The notes under the pieces were generated by a model, which saw only the letters and a program-made list of their open reading frames with translations, was not told where the DNA came from and did no database searches. From Macrocystis pyrifera (taxonomy: Eukaryota; Sar; Phaeophyceae; Laminariales; Laminariaceae), in assembly GCA_031763025.1 (NCBI GenBank), contig JASSKH010000014.1, positions 13,153,201 to 13,217,200 of the forward strand: DNA of 64,000 nucleotides, given 5' to 3'. Position 1 is the stretch's first letter. Each line of letters begins with the position of its first letter. The position numbers were made by a program, and so were the translations under genes. This document shows positions 21,474-33,369 of this stretch, piece after piece.

Positions 21474-22026
21474 GCAAGCGGTGGCCCTTCACCACAGCCA
21501 CCACAGCAGGCGACGCTCCAAGCCGCCGGCGAGGGAGCCGTCGACCGCGCCACACTCGACTACAGCCAGCCCCTACAGCACCGCCCGGGAGGAGAGCTCC
21601 GAACGCCTCAGCAGCAGCAGCAGCAACAGCAGCATTCAGTTCCCGGCCTCCAGCAGTACAGCCGAGATGTTCAGTCACGCGTGCCACCCGTCATGTTTAC
21701 ATCCTTGTCGGACTGGGCGCCGGGGACTCCTTCGGAGCAACAGCTGGCGTTGTGGCCGGGAAGTCATGCCGCCAGCAGCAGCAGCGGTAGGGGTGGAGGT
21801 GAAGGTGACCGCGTTGCCGGGGGGCGAAGAGAGAGAAGTCGAATCGCTGGCACCCGACAGCTCCTTGACCCGCAGCGTCAGCGGTGGTAGCGGTGGCAAC
21901 AGCAGCGGGCGGGTTGCAGTTGCGCCTATCCCGGCCCAGCCTATGATACCGCAGGTACCAGCAGCGGTGACGGCGGCGGCGGTGGGGGTAGGGGGTGCAG
22001 CGGCACAGGTCACCGGGCTTCTTTAG
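21474..22026 (+). CDS. Last exon of the low-complexity protein
   Basis: After a T-rich tract, GTTGCACCAG ends at 21473. Phase 0 entry matches the exon ending at 21239. It encodes ASGGPSPQPPQQATLQ, RTPQQQQQQQQHSVPGLQQY and VPPVMFTSLSDWAPGTPSEQ. That frame ends at 21890. The neighbouring frame reads EREVESLAPDSSLTR and APIPAQPMIPQVP to a stop at 22024-22026 and may be the true C terminus after a one-base indel around 21780. The 234-bp intron is unusually short for this window. Confidence 0.55.
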
Positions 22027-22029
22027 CTG

Positions 22030-22615
22030 CCGCGTGTGTAAAAGACGGGGGGGGGGGGGGGGGGCGGGAGGGGCGCAGGTCGACGGGGCTACTTTGTCTG
22101 CGCCGTGTAAGGCGGGGAGGGTTAAATCGGAGAGTACTCGGACAGCGGTGATGGCGACATAGCGGCAATATTCTGCGACATATCTGGCAAAGGGGGGGTT
22201 GTCGCATATATGAGAGCACACCCAACGTGCGGAAGCTGCGTAGCTTTCGCATTGAATCGACGTGTGTGTTGACCGGGGGCGCTTCGACAACGGCGCGATG
22301 GCGGCACCAGACACGGATGGCGCGGGGGGGGGGGGTACCGCAGATAAAAGAGCACACCCAACGTGCTGAACCTATGTATGATAGCTTTCGCGATAGCTCG
22401 GTGCGTACGGATTTTCGGGGATTAAGGTGGCGAGGTGCGTTGTTAGTCGGCGGCGACAACGGCGCTAGACATTGCGGGGGGGGGGGATAGCGGCGATATT
22501 GGCACCAGGCAAGATGGATGTGGTGTGTGTCGCATACCAGGTATATATTAGAGCTCATCCAACATGCGAAAGCTACTATATATTACGTGGCTTTCGCAAT
22601 AGCCCAACCGTTGCG
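22030..22615. repeat. Three-copy tandem repeat separated by G runs
   Basis: Blocks with GAGCACACCCAACGTGC or AGCTCATCCAACATGCGAAA start near 22213, 22350 and 22553. Each is followed by TAGCTTTCGC-type sequence. Runs of 7-14 G precede each block (22190, 22324, 22477). Unit length is 140-200 bp. Confidence 0.55.
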
Positions 22616-22696
22616 ACGCGGTAGTACGAACGTTGTACTTTTTTACTGTACGCCCTAAGGATCAGGAAGGTGGCGTGTTTTGGGATCAGGGGAAGA

Positions 22697-22840
22697 GGGG
22701 GGGGGGGGGGGGGGGGGGGGGNNNNNNNNNNNNNNNNNNNNNNNNNNNNNNNNNNNNNNNNNNNNNNNNNNNNNNNNNNNNNNNNNNNNNNNNNNNNNNN
22801 NNNNNNNNNNNNNNNNNNNNNGGGGGGGGGGGGGGGGGGG
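22697..22840. other. Assembly gap inside a poly(G) tract
   Basis: 25 G (22697-22721), 100 N (22722-22821), then 19 G (22822-22840). The gap has a round size, typical of unknown length. The sequence after it is a SINE tail, so the G tract is the reversed poly(C) tail of that element. Confidence 0.85.
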
Positions 22841-22935
22841 AGGAGGGGTTTACTCATGGCATGCATGGCCGTGGTCGTATTCCCATAGACCCTCGCCTCT
22901 CTACAATGCCGGTGGGGGCGAGGGGAGGGGTCGCT
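22841..22935 (-). mobile_element. Poly(C)-tailed SINE, 3' end
   Basis: Reversed tail GTTTACTCATGGCATGCATG, GTGGTCGTATTCCCATAGAC, then CCTCGCCTCTCTACAATGCC. It is 5'-truncated at about 22930. Confidence 0.65.
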
Positions 22936-23035
22936 CGTTCGCTCGCTCCTCGAAAATAATGGTGTACCTGGTATGCTTTTTCTTTCGCCTCGACGGTACG
23001 ACTTCGAATGCGACACTCCCCTCTGGTTGCAGTTT

Positions 23036-23226
23036 AGCTTCAAATAGTTGCGCACATCGGACACCGGCTTCAAAAAGTTGCGCACATCGGACACCGGCAT
23101 TATAGCGGCAATCGGCACTATTAGTCCCTACACTACCACACTGCTCAATCTCATCTGTGGTGCCAAGCCATCGGCACTTTATAGGGCAGCGGGCACTATT
23201 AATAGTCAGCCGGCACTATGTGGGGA
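23036..23226 (-). mobile_element. MITE family 2 with an internal 30-bp duplication
   Basis: Contains CGGCACTATTAGTCCCTACA and ends CAGCCGGCACTATGTGG, related to the AGTGCCGG family. Two adjacent 30-bp units (CTTCAAATAGTTGCGCACAT and CTTCAAAAAGTTGCGCACAT, each followed by CGGACACCGG) open the element. Confidence 0.5.
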
Positions 23227-23229
23227 CAA

Positions 23230-25460
23230 CTAACTCTCACCAGTATCTAGATATATTTCGGGGTCCTAATGTAAATGGCCTGTGCGATCTAGATTTTTTT
23301 ATGGGTGTGGCATTTGTATGACGCGACTCTTATGCCATACTCGTATTTTCCGGGTGGGAGCTGTACGATACAGCTCTTGCACACCACCTGATAGATCAAT
23401 GTAGACCGGCATTATGTCCGATCTGTAAAGGGTTGGGTTGGTGGCGGCCACGGCCGGACAGTGACGACAAGGCTGCCCCGCGTCTCCTCACAGATACTTG
23501 TTGTCGCGGTGCCCTCGCGCGCTCTGATAGCGGTCGAGATGTTTTCACGGGGTACGCGATGTGGCAGGCAGCAGTAGTGTCGGGGGTTGGTTGCTGCGGT
23601 GTGGCGGGGTGACCGTTTTTTGTTCGAGGGTGTTTGGGGTTTTTTTAGTGGTGTTTTTTTTTTTACTAGATATTCATTTATTCGAGTGTATGTTAGTGAC
23701 AAAGGGGGATGGTGCATGCAGCAAGACCGAGGCGGTAGGTGTTTTGTTAGTTTTAATAATTGGGGGAAACTGCTTCCGCGCCCAACACCCCTTTAGAGTA
23801 AACCGCTTAGTCTACCATCTGTGTACATATAAGGCAATCCTTTGGTTTGGGGATGCATCACGAGAATAGCCCGACGGGGCTTGCAGCAGTGGCAAATGTG
23901 CAGGGAAGTGTTGTCCCCGCAGCGGCAAGCAATGACCCCCTGACTTGCGCAAAGGTTGTATAGATGTGTCGTTTTTACGAGGTTTCCAGAATTTTTCAAT
24001 TAAGGGTGGATAAGGCTCATAATATATATTATAGTCGGGTGTACCAAAAAGTAGAGAGGCGGAACCCCAACCGCGACCTTAAAACTGCCCATAGGGTATA
24101 ATTGGGTTCGTATTATATGTGTGATATATATATGTGCATTGATACGATATCCCGGTGGTATATTGTAATTTTTCGGTTTTTGGAATAAGGGGACCTGAGT
24201 CTGAGGACGGGAGGAGAAATATCTACAGAACTAAACAGTATGATAGGAATTAACAGAAATTGCTCGCGAGGGACATCATCAAGTAGTTCATTGTGTATGA
24301 GTCGTGGGCCTTGTGAGCCGATACAGGGTGAGACCTGCAGGGTAATCAGAGAGTGCCGGGGGTGCCCTGGGTATCGACCTCGATCCTACTGCATGCAGAT
24401 ACGAAACCCTTTTCTACGCTGCCTCGTGTTGCCAGTTTTGTGGGGGTCGCCAACTACTAATGTATGTATGTATTTCGGCAAAGAAACAGAAATGGAATGC
24501 TGGTGCAAGCTGGATTTCTTACTTCGGAAAGAGGGCATCACTACGCTGCTACTACTACTACTGTAGCTTCATTCAGCATAACGACTATCAAATTATACTC
24601 TCCCAGTGAAGGTCAGCCTGCCTTTGGCTAGTTTTCCTGGTAGTACGACGCAATTGCCAATTGGTGCGGCAGTGCTACGTACAGGCCACTTTATTCGCCG
24701 CCCGAATTATTTTAGGGTGCTATCTGGAACGTGTTATTTACTCATACTAATAACATTGAGAATACAAGCTTCGCCGTGCAGCTGAGTGAGGAAAAACATC
24801 GCCAACGTATCAGGCAATAGGCCGACCGATTATTGCCTTTCATTGTGAGGCGTTTTTTTAACCTGCCACAAAAAACGTCAGCTGTGAAGTTGACCAATGA
24901 TGGACTAGTCGATTTTGCTGCGGTTTACACGCCGCGTGGTATACTGCCGGCCGCGCGGTTCAAAGAGTTTCATGGTATAGCAATGGTCAGCAAACCAGAG
25001 GAGTGAAAGGAACTAACAGCAGGAAACAAGCACCCATAAAAAGTGCACTAATAAACCGAGTCTCAGTTTTGGTAGTTGCAAACTTTTTTTTCTGTCTGTC
25101 CGTCTGTCCGCATGCCTTATATTTTCGAACACGTTCCAATGATCGACATACAAGGTCGTTACAGATGATATTCGTACGACGTATTCGGCTCTTACGGACC
25201 TTATATCGTATGCTGAAACATACCATACCCCCAGCCAATATTTAGCCATATAATACATGCATCTACCACACCGTACCTACCGTCATATCATATCACATAC
25301 CTACCGTGATTTCCCGTGTAGTGTATCCACCAAAGAAACCGTAACATAATACCATGCCAACATTCGATGTCACATAACGTGCCACACCACACACACCGTA
25401 CCGAACCACGTACCATACCATACCCTACTGTGCCTACACCACCCGAGGGGCTCAACCTTT
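23230..25460. other. No gene assigned
   Basis: A reversed remnant of the GATC-rich element lies at 23340-23400 (CCGGGTGGGAGCTGTACGAT). At 24240-24566 a plus-strand open frame is Cys-rich (RECRGCPGYRPRSYC) but has no splice signals or start context to support it. The rest shows nothing recognisable. Confidence 0.3.
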
Positions 25461-25468
25461 TGAGCACA

Positions 25469-26303
25469 GCTCTGCAGCAGCAGGAGCCACCACAGCTCTG
25501 CAGCAGGAACGCATATATAGCACCACCATACAATCCAAATCCCCAACCAAATCAAGTACATCCCGCTTCTCGGTGTATAGTATGAACTCGCAGCCATCAC
25601 CCTGCAACAACCGCAGTAATGCCGGCGGCGTTGAGAACAGTAGTCAGGCTGCACAGGCTGAACAAGAGAGCAGCAGGCGACGAGCGTGTCAGGTCTCTGG
25701 GACCGCAGAGGTCACCGGGTGGGTCGCCATCGTGTGAACGTTTTTTCCACTAGTTGGCCTTGAGTTGGGTGGGGCGTTGGAATTACGGCCTATGTGTCGG
25801 GTTGTGCTGTGCAATGTGTGTGGTCTTTGTTGTGCTGCGTGTGCTCGATATATAGTTGGGGAAATATTGTGGTCGATCATTTCCAGTTCCTACGAGAGGC
25901 TGTCGGTTGAGTCACGAGTGCTGGATGCCCCTCAACGCCGCCGACATTGCTGGTGTTACAGAGCGATGGCTGCGAGTTCATACTGCACCAGAAGACGGGT
26001 TGCACTTTGGTTGGAGGTGCGGATTGTATGGCAGTGCTGTATATGCGCTGTTGCTGCAGAGCTGTGTGGCTGCTCCGGCTGCACGCTGCTGCAGAGCTGT
26101 GCCGTGTGCTGTGTGTTTTTGCTGGGCTAGGATGCCACAATACGAAAACAAAATGCTCACAAACTTGCTACCAAATGATGTTATAATGAGGCGCGCGAGC
26201 GCGAAGCGCGAGTCGGGTAAATATTGTGGTCGATCATTACCAGTTCCTACGAGAGGCTGTCGGTCGAGTCACGAGTGCTGGATGCCCCTCAATGCCGTCG
26301 CGG
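25469..26303. repeat. Inverted and direct repeat cluster
   Basis: 25469-25640 reversed matches 25930-26105; shared blocks include GATGGCTGCGAGTTCATACT, GGATTGTATGG and CTGCTGCAGAGCTGTG. Separately, 25853-25940 recurs directly at 26208-26303 (AAATATTGTGGTCGATCATT, then CAGTTCCTACGAGAGGCTGT, then GAGTGCTGGATGCCCCTCAA). The translated inverted blocks keep a similar peptide (WLRVHT, GLYGSAVYALLLQSC versus GLYGGAIYAFLLQSC), so this may be a broken gene-family fragment. Confidence 0.65.
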
Positions 26304-26640
26304 CGGCGGGCTCTGTGCACGCACACACAAACGAAACCTTCTCGTGCTGGTGCGGTTGGAGTTCGTCCAGAGTTGGTCGAGCTACAACAGTAGATGCGGC
26401 AACGTGTGTAGGCACACATGGCTGGGCCAAACAGAACCGAACAACAGGAAACGGTTTGGTCTTTCAAATTCTATCTATCGAACGAGTACTCGTAGGCAGA
26501 CTGTGCCTGTCCACAGCAGCAACGTGCGGGCCGTGTCCTAAAGACATGCTGCAGGTGGCGTTGTCAGGCCCATCCTCCTACTACTGATGAGGGGACGGAG
26601 AAGCAGGAGGAGATTTGCTGTAGATGTCGATACAGCAGCA

Positions 26641-26646
26641 GCAGTC

Positions 26647-26729
<83 letters not shown>

Positions 26730-26735
26730 GGTGGC
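26641..26735. repeat. (GTA)n microsatellite
   Basis: About 25 GTA units at 26646-26720 followed by five GGT units. Confidence 0.9.
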
Positions 26736-27319
26736 ACCTGACATAACGGTTTTGTTTTTAGTTCTACCTATTAATAGACGAAACCCAACTCTACGAGTAC
26801 TCGTCGGCAGAATGTGCCTGTCCACAAAATGCGTGGGAAAAAAATCCTGTTGTTGCGGAACTACTTATTGGGGATCACGGTGCCGACTGGTCTCACTCGT
26901 CACTCCCACCAACTCCAACTGCAACCGCACAAAAAAAATAGACAAGCAAACTGAGAACAGCGCTCGAATGCATTTCTTCGAGGGCAACAACAAGTATTGA
27001 CTCCACCCCGGATGTCAGAGCTGCAACATGTGGTGATGCGGTATGTAAGACTCGTTACCCTTATACAGCGTCAACTGGGGAGGTCTCTGTGATGAAAATG
27101 CGGATCCTGTCTGCCTTCTGTCCTCAGGCGTGACTCTCGCCACGTATTTTTGTTACTCCGATACTCCGAACGGGTGACCGAGTACCGGTACTCGACTTCG
27201 ACTTATCACCCTGCGCTTCTGTGTGCCCGTGACTCAGGCCGCCACGATTCTCGCACACTGGCTCTCGTCCAGCCCATCCCGCCACTGTCTTCTCCACAAA
27301 CTTCGGTGCGAGTTGTCCT

Positions 27320-27712
27320 GAGAGGAGGTTGCAACATTGCTGGTGTTTCCGCTGCACGGACGGGCCCGGCAAGGAACATCAGAGAATCAACTGATATTGC
27401 CGGAATGTCCGCTCGGCACCGAGGCTCGCATGCGTCGCTCACATGCATCGGGCGGGGGGGGGGTGTTTCAAGCGCCGTGACCTCGAGGAAGAACGGAGGA
27501 TATGTTACACGAAAGGAACACGCTATTGCCGGGCCGTGACCGTGGTGCCCATTTTCGCACCGACGATAGTTATGCGTCGGACAGGGGGCGGTTTTGCAGC
27601 GACTGGGTGCCGGCGGAGAACGGAGGGTCTGTTGGAAGGCACACGCTGTTACCGGGCCGTGGCCGGGATGCCCGCTATGCGTCAAAGATGTAGGTATGCG
27701 TTGGGCAGGGGG
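27320..27712. repeat. Tandem repeat of about 125 bp with G-run boundaries
   Basis: Two clear units, 27462-27585 and 27586-27710, share CACGCTATTGCCGGGCCGTG (with GTTACC in the second), GAACGGAGGgt and an ending ATGCGTYGGRCAGGGGG. A weaker third unit lies upstream with CGGGCCCGGCAAGGAACATC and ends in a G run at 27450-27460. Confidence 0.5.
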
Positions 27713-27729
27713 GGGGGGGGTTGTGCCGT

Positions 27730-28975
27730 GCGCCTAGACTTTTTAGTACGATGAAAAGTAGTGACTGTCAAAACGAGCCCAGAGTGGAGGGGCTGATAGT
27801 ATGTGCGGGCAGGATCAAGCCATCGGGAGCTACCCGTTGAAACAGAAAGGGTAAAAGGAAGAGTGTCCCTGGCGGGCAGCAGCCATCCATTTGTACGTGG
27901 AAACAAAAAAGGGCCTCCTTCGCCGAGGGCACCCCTCTTTTCTCCTAAACGTTACGACATCATGGACCCTCCGACAGCTTGACCCCCTAAACAAACACCC
28001 TCCAAGCAGCCCAGGTCCGGACAGTCACCACGCATCGCGGTATATCTTGGCGCAACAGCGCGGTAACAGTTGCCCAACTGGACCAAACAATTGCTCTTTC
28101 CTGCAGCATGCTGCTGTTGTCGCATCTTACGGGGCTGCCATGGTGCCGTGCCGTGCCGGCAGGTACCTCGTAAATTCCCAAGTCACCCGAGAGCTGTAAG
28201 AATGCTGTCGATTTAGCGTTCTATTTGCACTGTTAATAGTCTGCCAATTCAGTATTTCGATAATCATCTCAAGAGAAAAGCTGTTTATTGGTTCTCCCAG
28301 CACAATATAAAATATTTGCCGGTTTCATATCCTACAAAATTAACGTTTTGATATGTTACACAGAACTCCGAAGCTCTCACTTGCAGCCTAATCTTTTGTG
28401 GGAACAATGATTTTCTGCACTGTTTACGTTGAGGCCGCCCTAAGAGTACGCACATATTATATATACCTGGTGTGTATACATATGTGAATCACTCCACAAT
28501 AACTAACTGTCCATGTGTCCTGGGCGATTTGCGTGGAAAAAGAGAAGTCATCCCACCGCGGTATAGGGGTGCTTTCGGGAACCGAACATTATTAATTTCT
28601 TACTTGAGAACTACCCACTATCGTTGGGATCCCATTTAAGAGCCGTACTTATCGAAGTAAGTTTGTGGAAAAATTCCAAAAAAAATGTTGATTTCAAACT
28701 AAATGCTAAACAAACGGAAACTCTGAAACATTAGCACGGTGCCTTTCTTGATTTCTAAGTAAATGCCGAAAAAAATATAAATCTGCGACCCGACTACCAT
28801 GTCTGGAAAGCTTAAGTTTCCAAGAATTCCATTTCTCTGGCATTTATTTGGAAATCAACTAAAAAAAATTGGAAAAATCGACAAAACGTGCTTGGATGAG
28901 CACAGAACTGATTGGTATGTACGTTTTTTTTTTTACCGTTCCATGTATGAACCATGGGGTTGTAGATAATTATTA
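27730..28975. other. No gene seen
   Basis: AT-rich, apparently unique sequence, especially 28200-28960. No exon pair or known repeat was found. Confidence 0.3.
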
Positions 28976-28978
28976 TAG

Positions 28979-29094
28979 TATTGCGGGGGGGCATAGTAAA
29001 TAGGACCTACGGTATACGCAAAAACCTATATTTTTCGCAAATCTTTACTACAGTGGCAATATTTGGTAATATTTGCTGTGGTCCTCCGTAATAG
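28979..29094. mobile_element. MITE family 1
   Basis: Left end TATTGCGGGGGGGCATAGTA; right end GCTGTGGTCCTCCGTAATA. The centre has CTACGGTATACGCAAAAACC. More diverged at the right end. Confidence 0.65.
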
Positions 29095-29099
29095 TAGAA

Positions 29100-31490
29100 T
29101 GTTTTTTGTCAGGATCTTGCTTGGTAGAAACAGGTGCCCCCTCGACCATAGAACTATGACTACAGACTTGGACGGATGTTTACAGCAGTAGAAAAGATCG
29201 TTGCAAGACTAGTGAACCGAACCGACTCTGGTCGCCGTGTTTAATACCGAGTCAAGTCGCAGATGTAAGGCCAAAAAAGTGCAATCCAAACCAGATAGAC
29301 GCATGGCGGGGCCGAGGGGAGATAGATTCACAGCAGCAGCAAACGAACCGAGACGCGAGAAGAGTCGCCATCCCGATCATTTAGTGAGTGGGGTCGTGTA
29401 GATGTTTTCTGTAGGTAGATACCGTACTGTGCAGCTGCAGCCTTGTCACCATGTTACCGTGAAGCACAGTAAGATCTGCACAACAATAGGCTGTCAAAAG
29501 GCGTCTACTGAGGGCACCAGCGGTTCGCAGCACCAAGTACTATTTCCTCGCACCGTGCGAAATCCGAGGCTCATAACCTATTATATTTCAGGTGCCAAAA
29601 CTTGACGGTAAATGGTTGAGGAAGGGTTCCCTAGTTGCCGCGCATGCTTCGAACTTGTATATCACGTCTTTGTAATTGCGATGAGGTGCACGTTCTCTCG
29701 GTGATAACAGTATATCGCTGACGAGTGCATATCGCGAAAGGGAAAACTAAAGAGCAACTCTTATGAACATTGCACTTGCCGTGTTATGTCTTCCTACGGG
29801 CAAGGCACGGGCGAGCAGGCGAAGAGTTACAAGTGAAGAAAGAGGTGATCCATGATGATTACGCTGCCTCTGATTACGAAGCACTCTCTCAACAGTCGAA
29901 AAGCAAGCGAGTTGTCGCTTGTCACGGGGGCAACACACATTAGATACGATCCTACTGCGCACAAACCTGTGGCATAGCGGACAGTGAGGTAGCAGACAGC
30001 TGGTTTCTAGAAGAACCTGAGTGAGTCCGAACTATTTTTAAAGCTCTCTCGGTGAGGGGATTATCCAGTGTGGTGCCCTACACCCACTGCAAGTTGTACA
30101 GGAGTCCTCAACATAGAAACGCCTGCTCCACTGCCGGTTGTCATGACGGAAGAACCAAGACAACCATTCGCTACAGCCGTATGTGCTTCCAACGATACCC
30201 CCCGAGAAAAACGAAGATTTGCTCTTTCTCGTTGTTTTTTTTTTTCCTGTTTTTGTTCTTGTAAAATGCTGCACGATCGGCGCATCTAAGTTGGCGGGCG
30301 TCCTGTACCTGGGCGCCACAATGTTTCTCTGCTACCCTCTTGAGAGGTCAGAGGGAAACATTGACGAAAACCAATAAAGCGACGAGTACGACGACGGCCA
30401 CCCCGGAAAAGTTGGGGAATATTCTACAACATGGTGTCCGAGTCACAACTGTTGATTCAAGGGATCGTACGGCATCGGCGCAACGTTGTCTTAGCCGTAC
30501 TTCTGGGCCCATGTGCTGCTCGTAGACGGTTCGATAACACCCAGAACCAAGATACTGTTGGTTTAGTCGCTGTACACAACACCCAAAGGAGTTCATGGTG
30601 CACTTGTGCCTATTCCACGCTCAGCGGCCTCACGATGCCGTACACACAGCCTGGAGGGACTGGTGAATTAGCCCAACCGAACCTAACGATGCGCACGCGT
30701 ATCCCTGGGTGTACGATGAACCAACCCATACTCGGGGCTTCAAAGGCACCAAAAGACGACGAAAGTAAATGGGTGACGATTTTCGCATCGACCACGTATA
30801 AAAAGCAGCTACTCTGTATAGTACCACTCTGACTCGATATTTTGAGGACCGTGTAACTATAATATTGACCTACAAACGATCCATCCATCCAGAGACAGAC
30901 TGGTACGCAAGGCTACTGGGATGTGTAGGGGATGCTGTCTCATTGGAAACGTAGGATGACGGAGGCGTGTACGACACCCGCGCAGCATGGTGATTACTTG
31001 TGCTTCTGCACGTTTCTTTTTCCTGGACTGCTGACAAGACCGCGCTTCTCGTGCTTGAGGCTGTGCTACGAGCTACGAGTGTGTACCTGTGTCCAAAAAG
31101 GGTTATAGTATAACTGTATAACACGGAAGGAAGCACACCCCAGTGATAACATTTTGACCTTTGAAATTATGTTCACCGGGTGTGCTGTGTGGGGGTGTGT
31201 GCTATCTAAAGCATCCCCGGTGATAAGCAACATGCACGGGACCCCCGCAGCTAGGGGGTGTGGTAATGGGGGGGGGAGGTGGTAACGAGAGGTTGTACTA
31301 TACCGTTAGCAATATTGCTAAGGAGCGTTAATAGGAATCGGCCAGACTGCAGATGGTGTGATAACGAGAGGGTGTGACGGCAAGGGGGTCGACAATAAAG
31401 GGGGTGATACCGGCAACAAGGGGTGTGATAGGTAACAAGGAATGCGTCGACATGTTGAGAGGCTTTGGTCTGACACCAGCTTACTTTTCC
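29100..31490. other. Mostly unassigned; GGGTGTGATA minisatellite near the end
   Basis: Several open frames occur but none has convincing splice or start context. At 31250-31445 short units containing GGGGTGTGATA and AACAAGG recur irregularly (GTCGACAATAAAGGGGGTGA, then CGGCAACAAGGGGTGTGATA); a related piece lies at 32325-32470. One minus-strand stretch (30060-30215, GSSVMTTGSGAGVSMLR) looks protein-like but was not assigned. Confidence 0.3.
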
Positions 31491-31498
31491 GTTCCCAC

Positions 31499-31803
31499 CC
31501 AATACTGCCGGTGATGACAAACCCACACTTGAAACCGGCGATGACAGCAAAGATCCCGCCTCTACAATACTGCAGAACGGTTACTGGTAGGGCGTCAAGT
31601 AGCTCTTGCACTGGCGCAACTTCCGGGTCGAACAAATAGCTGTTCAGTGTAACAAGCATCGGGAAACACGAGGATTCGCGCCGCGCAACCTTTTTCGCGG
31701 TAGGCGAAAAACCTCTTGGGCATGGCCTTCTCGTCGAAGCCGGGAAATATAATTTGAGGCACCTTTTTTGTCGTCGCTGTGGTCGAAAAAATGTTTCAGG
31801 CGG
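31499..31803 (-). CDS. Exon resembling the SYLF (Ysc84/DUF500) lipid-binding domain
   Basis: Minus-strand frame open from an acceptor (GTGCTTAG, AG at 31804-31805) to a donor (ATTGG|GTGGGAA, GT at 31497-31498). After a basic N-terminal part (FSPTAKKVARRESS) it reads PEVAPVQELLDALPVTVLQ, YCRGGIFAVIAGFKCGFVIT, then GSIG. SYLF domains open with a proline-containing turn, a VL..AKG-like helix, then IAIFTVVKAGF-type strand and a Gly-rich SGRxGSG turn; the order matches. The rest of the domain would lie in exons at lower coordinates, which I could not identify. Entry phase 0 matches the exit of the ankyrin exon at 35183, so it could be the C-terminal domain of that gene, but a 3.4-kb intron would be needed. 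Confidence 0.5.
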
Positions 31804-31809
31804 CTAAGC

Positions 31810-32865
31810 ACACTTTGTCGAATGATTCTCGGACTCGTATGAACACAATTGTCGCATTATGTTTGCCTCCACAGCGGCCCTTCGGGGGGGCTTGTGGGGA
31901 GGGGCTACACTCGTACGGCGGGTGAGCGCAACACGCCTTCCAGCTCACATTGCACTCCACGGAACAGGCGTCGGAGCCCTAAACGCCACATACCGTATGT
32001 ACTGGATACGGGTAACACCATAGGAATTCAATGATGTCATATCGTATCTCCCGAAGATTACACTTGAGAGGCCCTCGCTCCCGCTGAAAAACTAGCTGCC
32101 GCCTGAAAAATCATATGAACCCCTTGTTTCTTGCCGACGCCCCGAACACCAATAAACCGTATGATACCATTGCGCACTGGTTTGTTTCCGATAAACTACT
32201 GCAATGACACACGATATGTCCCGCGATTGGCCACAAACCTACCCCGCCAACGACGACGGCGGCGGTGAAGGCGTAGGGCACAGCAAGATGCGTAGAAGTA
32301 GTATTGTGGGTGAGTGGTACCCACCAGGTGGTGTGATAATTTTGGAGTTTTTGTGCTGTTTTCAGGTGTACCTGCGTTGGGAGTGTGGTATGCAACGTAC
32401 CCCCGGTGATCAAGTGACGATCGAAAAAAGGACCAAAAAAATGTACCGCCGGGTGTGCTCATGTGGGGAGAGGGTGATATCTAAGGGGGGTGCGCGTTCT
32501 TCCGCGTTATGCGGTAGTAAGCCTTCTGGTACGAGTAGATAAATTTGCATCCATTCTGCCGGTAAACGTAGCATTCAGCACGTTTGGGCTTTTGTTTCAA
32601 GAGCATAAGGCGGCATAATGGGTGGCATGTTTTTATTGCTTTGGAGTACAGCAGCATAGTTGGATTTGATTAGGAGCACAACAGGCACAACTGGGCGAAA
32701 CTCGCGGGAGCACAAAGCCTGACGGTAGAAAGCAACATGATTTTGGAAAAATAAGAGCGGAAGCGACACACATCGCGAGGTGTACGCCTGGCTCTAATGT
32801 GGCACAAAAGCGCTTAGGTCTACTACCCCGGTCTCACGCAGTGCCCTGTAATTGGCGAAACACCA
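31810..32865. other. No gene assigned
   Basis: A minus-strand hydrophobic stretch (AVPYAFTAAVVVGG, about 32255-32300, before a GTAGGT donor-like site) is the only protein-like piece. The rest holds nothing I recognise. Confidence 0.3.
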
Positions 32866-32869
32866 TCAA

Positions 32870-33125
32870 ATATTGCACAGATCGGACAGTTCATCTACAG
32901 ATCAGACATATTATGATCTATCTATTAATAGATCATCTACAGTTCCTCGCCCGCCGCTGTAAGAGGTTGTGCAGACTGCATAGTACAGCTCCAACCCATA
33001 AAACATGTGCTAGATCGTACAGCAGATTATGCGGCTCCCACCCGGCAACGTGAGCTGGATCATACAGATTATGCAAGATCAAGAATAGATGATATATCTG
33101 CCTTGAATGATCTAGATCAACGTAT
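32870..33125 (+). mobile_element. GATC-rich dispersed element
   Basis: Blocks in order: AGGTTGTGCAGACTGCATAG, CTCCAACCCATAAAACATGT, GCGGCTCCCACCCGGCAACG, ATTATGCAAGATCAAGAATA, ATCTGCCTTGAATGATCTAG. Same order as in the copy at 44170-44335. Confidence 0.65.
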
Positions 33126-33224
33126 TGGTGAAGCAGCCTCGTCAAGTAAGGCAGAGCACTCGCGCAAACACAATCATCGATATCACACTACTTTTTTTAA
33201 TACTTTTTTTGCTATCCTCCGGCA

Positions 33225-33365
33225 GACGGAAATACGTGTGGCTAAACTATTTCTCTACCGCAGTTTTGTTTCTTTCTCGCTTCTCATGTGTAGCCTTCGC
33301 CCTTCTTTTATCCCTCCCTCCTAGTCATACCTCAGATCCGGGGTCACATAGCAGCGTCTCCCCCC
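33225..33365 (-). repeat. Dispersed repeat next to the SINE (CTATGTGACCCCGGATCTGA family)
   Basis: Reversed, this segment contains CTATGTGACCCCGGATCTGA and AAAAGAAGGGCGAAGG, also found on the plus strand at 55075-55135 and 58800-58865. It directly abuts the C run that precedes the full-length SINE. Confidence 0.5.
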
Positions 33366-33369
33366 CCCC

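Noticed and set aside
26538-26825. Thr- or Val-repeat frames over (GTA)n
   Set aside because: Microsatellite translation only.
30038-30319. Minus-strand GVSLEAHTAVANG / TGSGAGVSMLR as the second half of the SYLF domain
   Set aside because: Only a vague resemblance and no splice junction that keeps phase with the exon ending at 31499.
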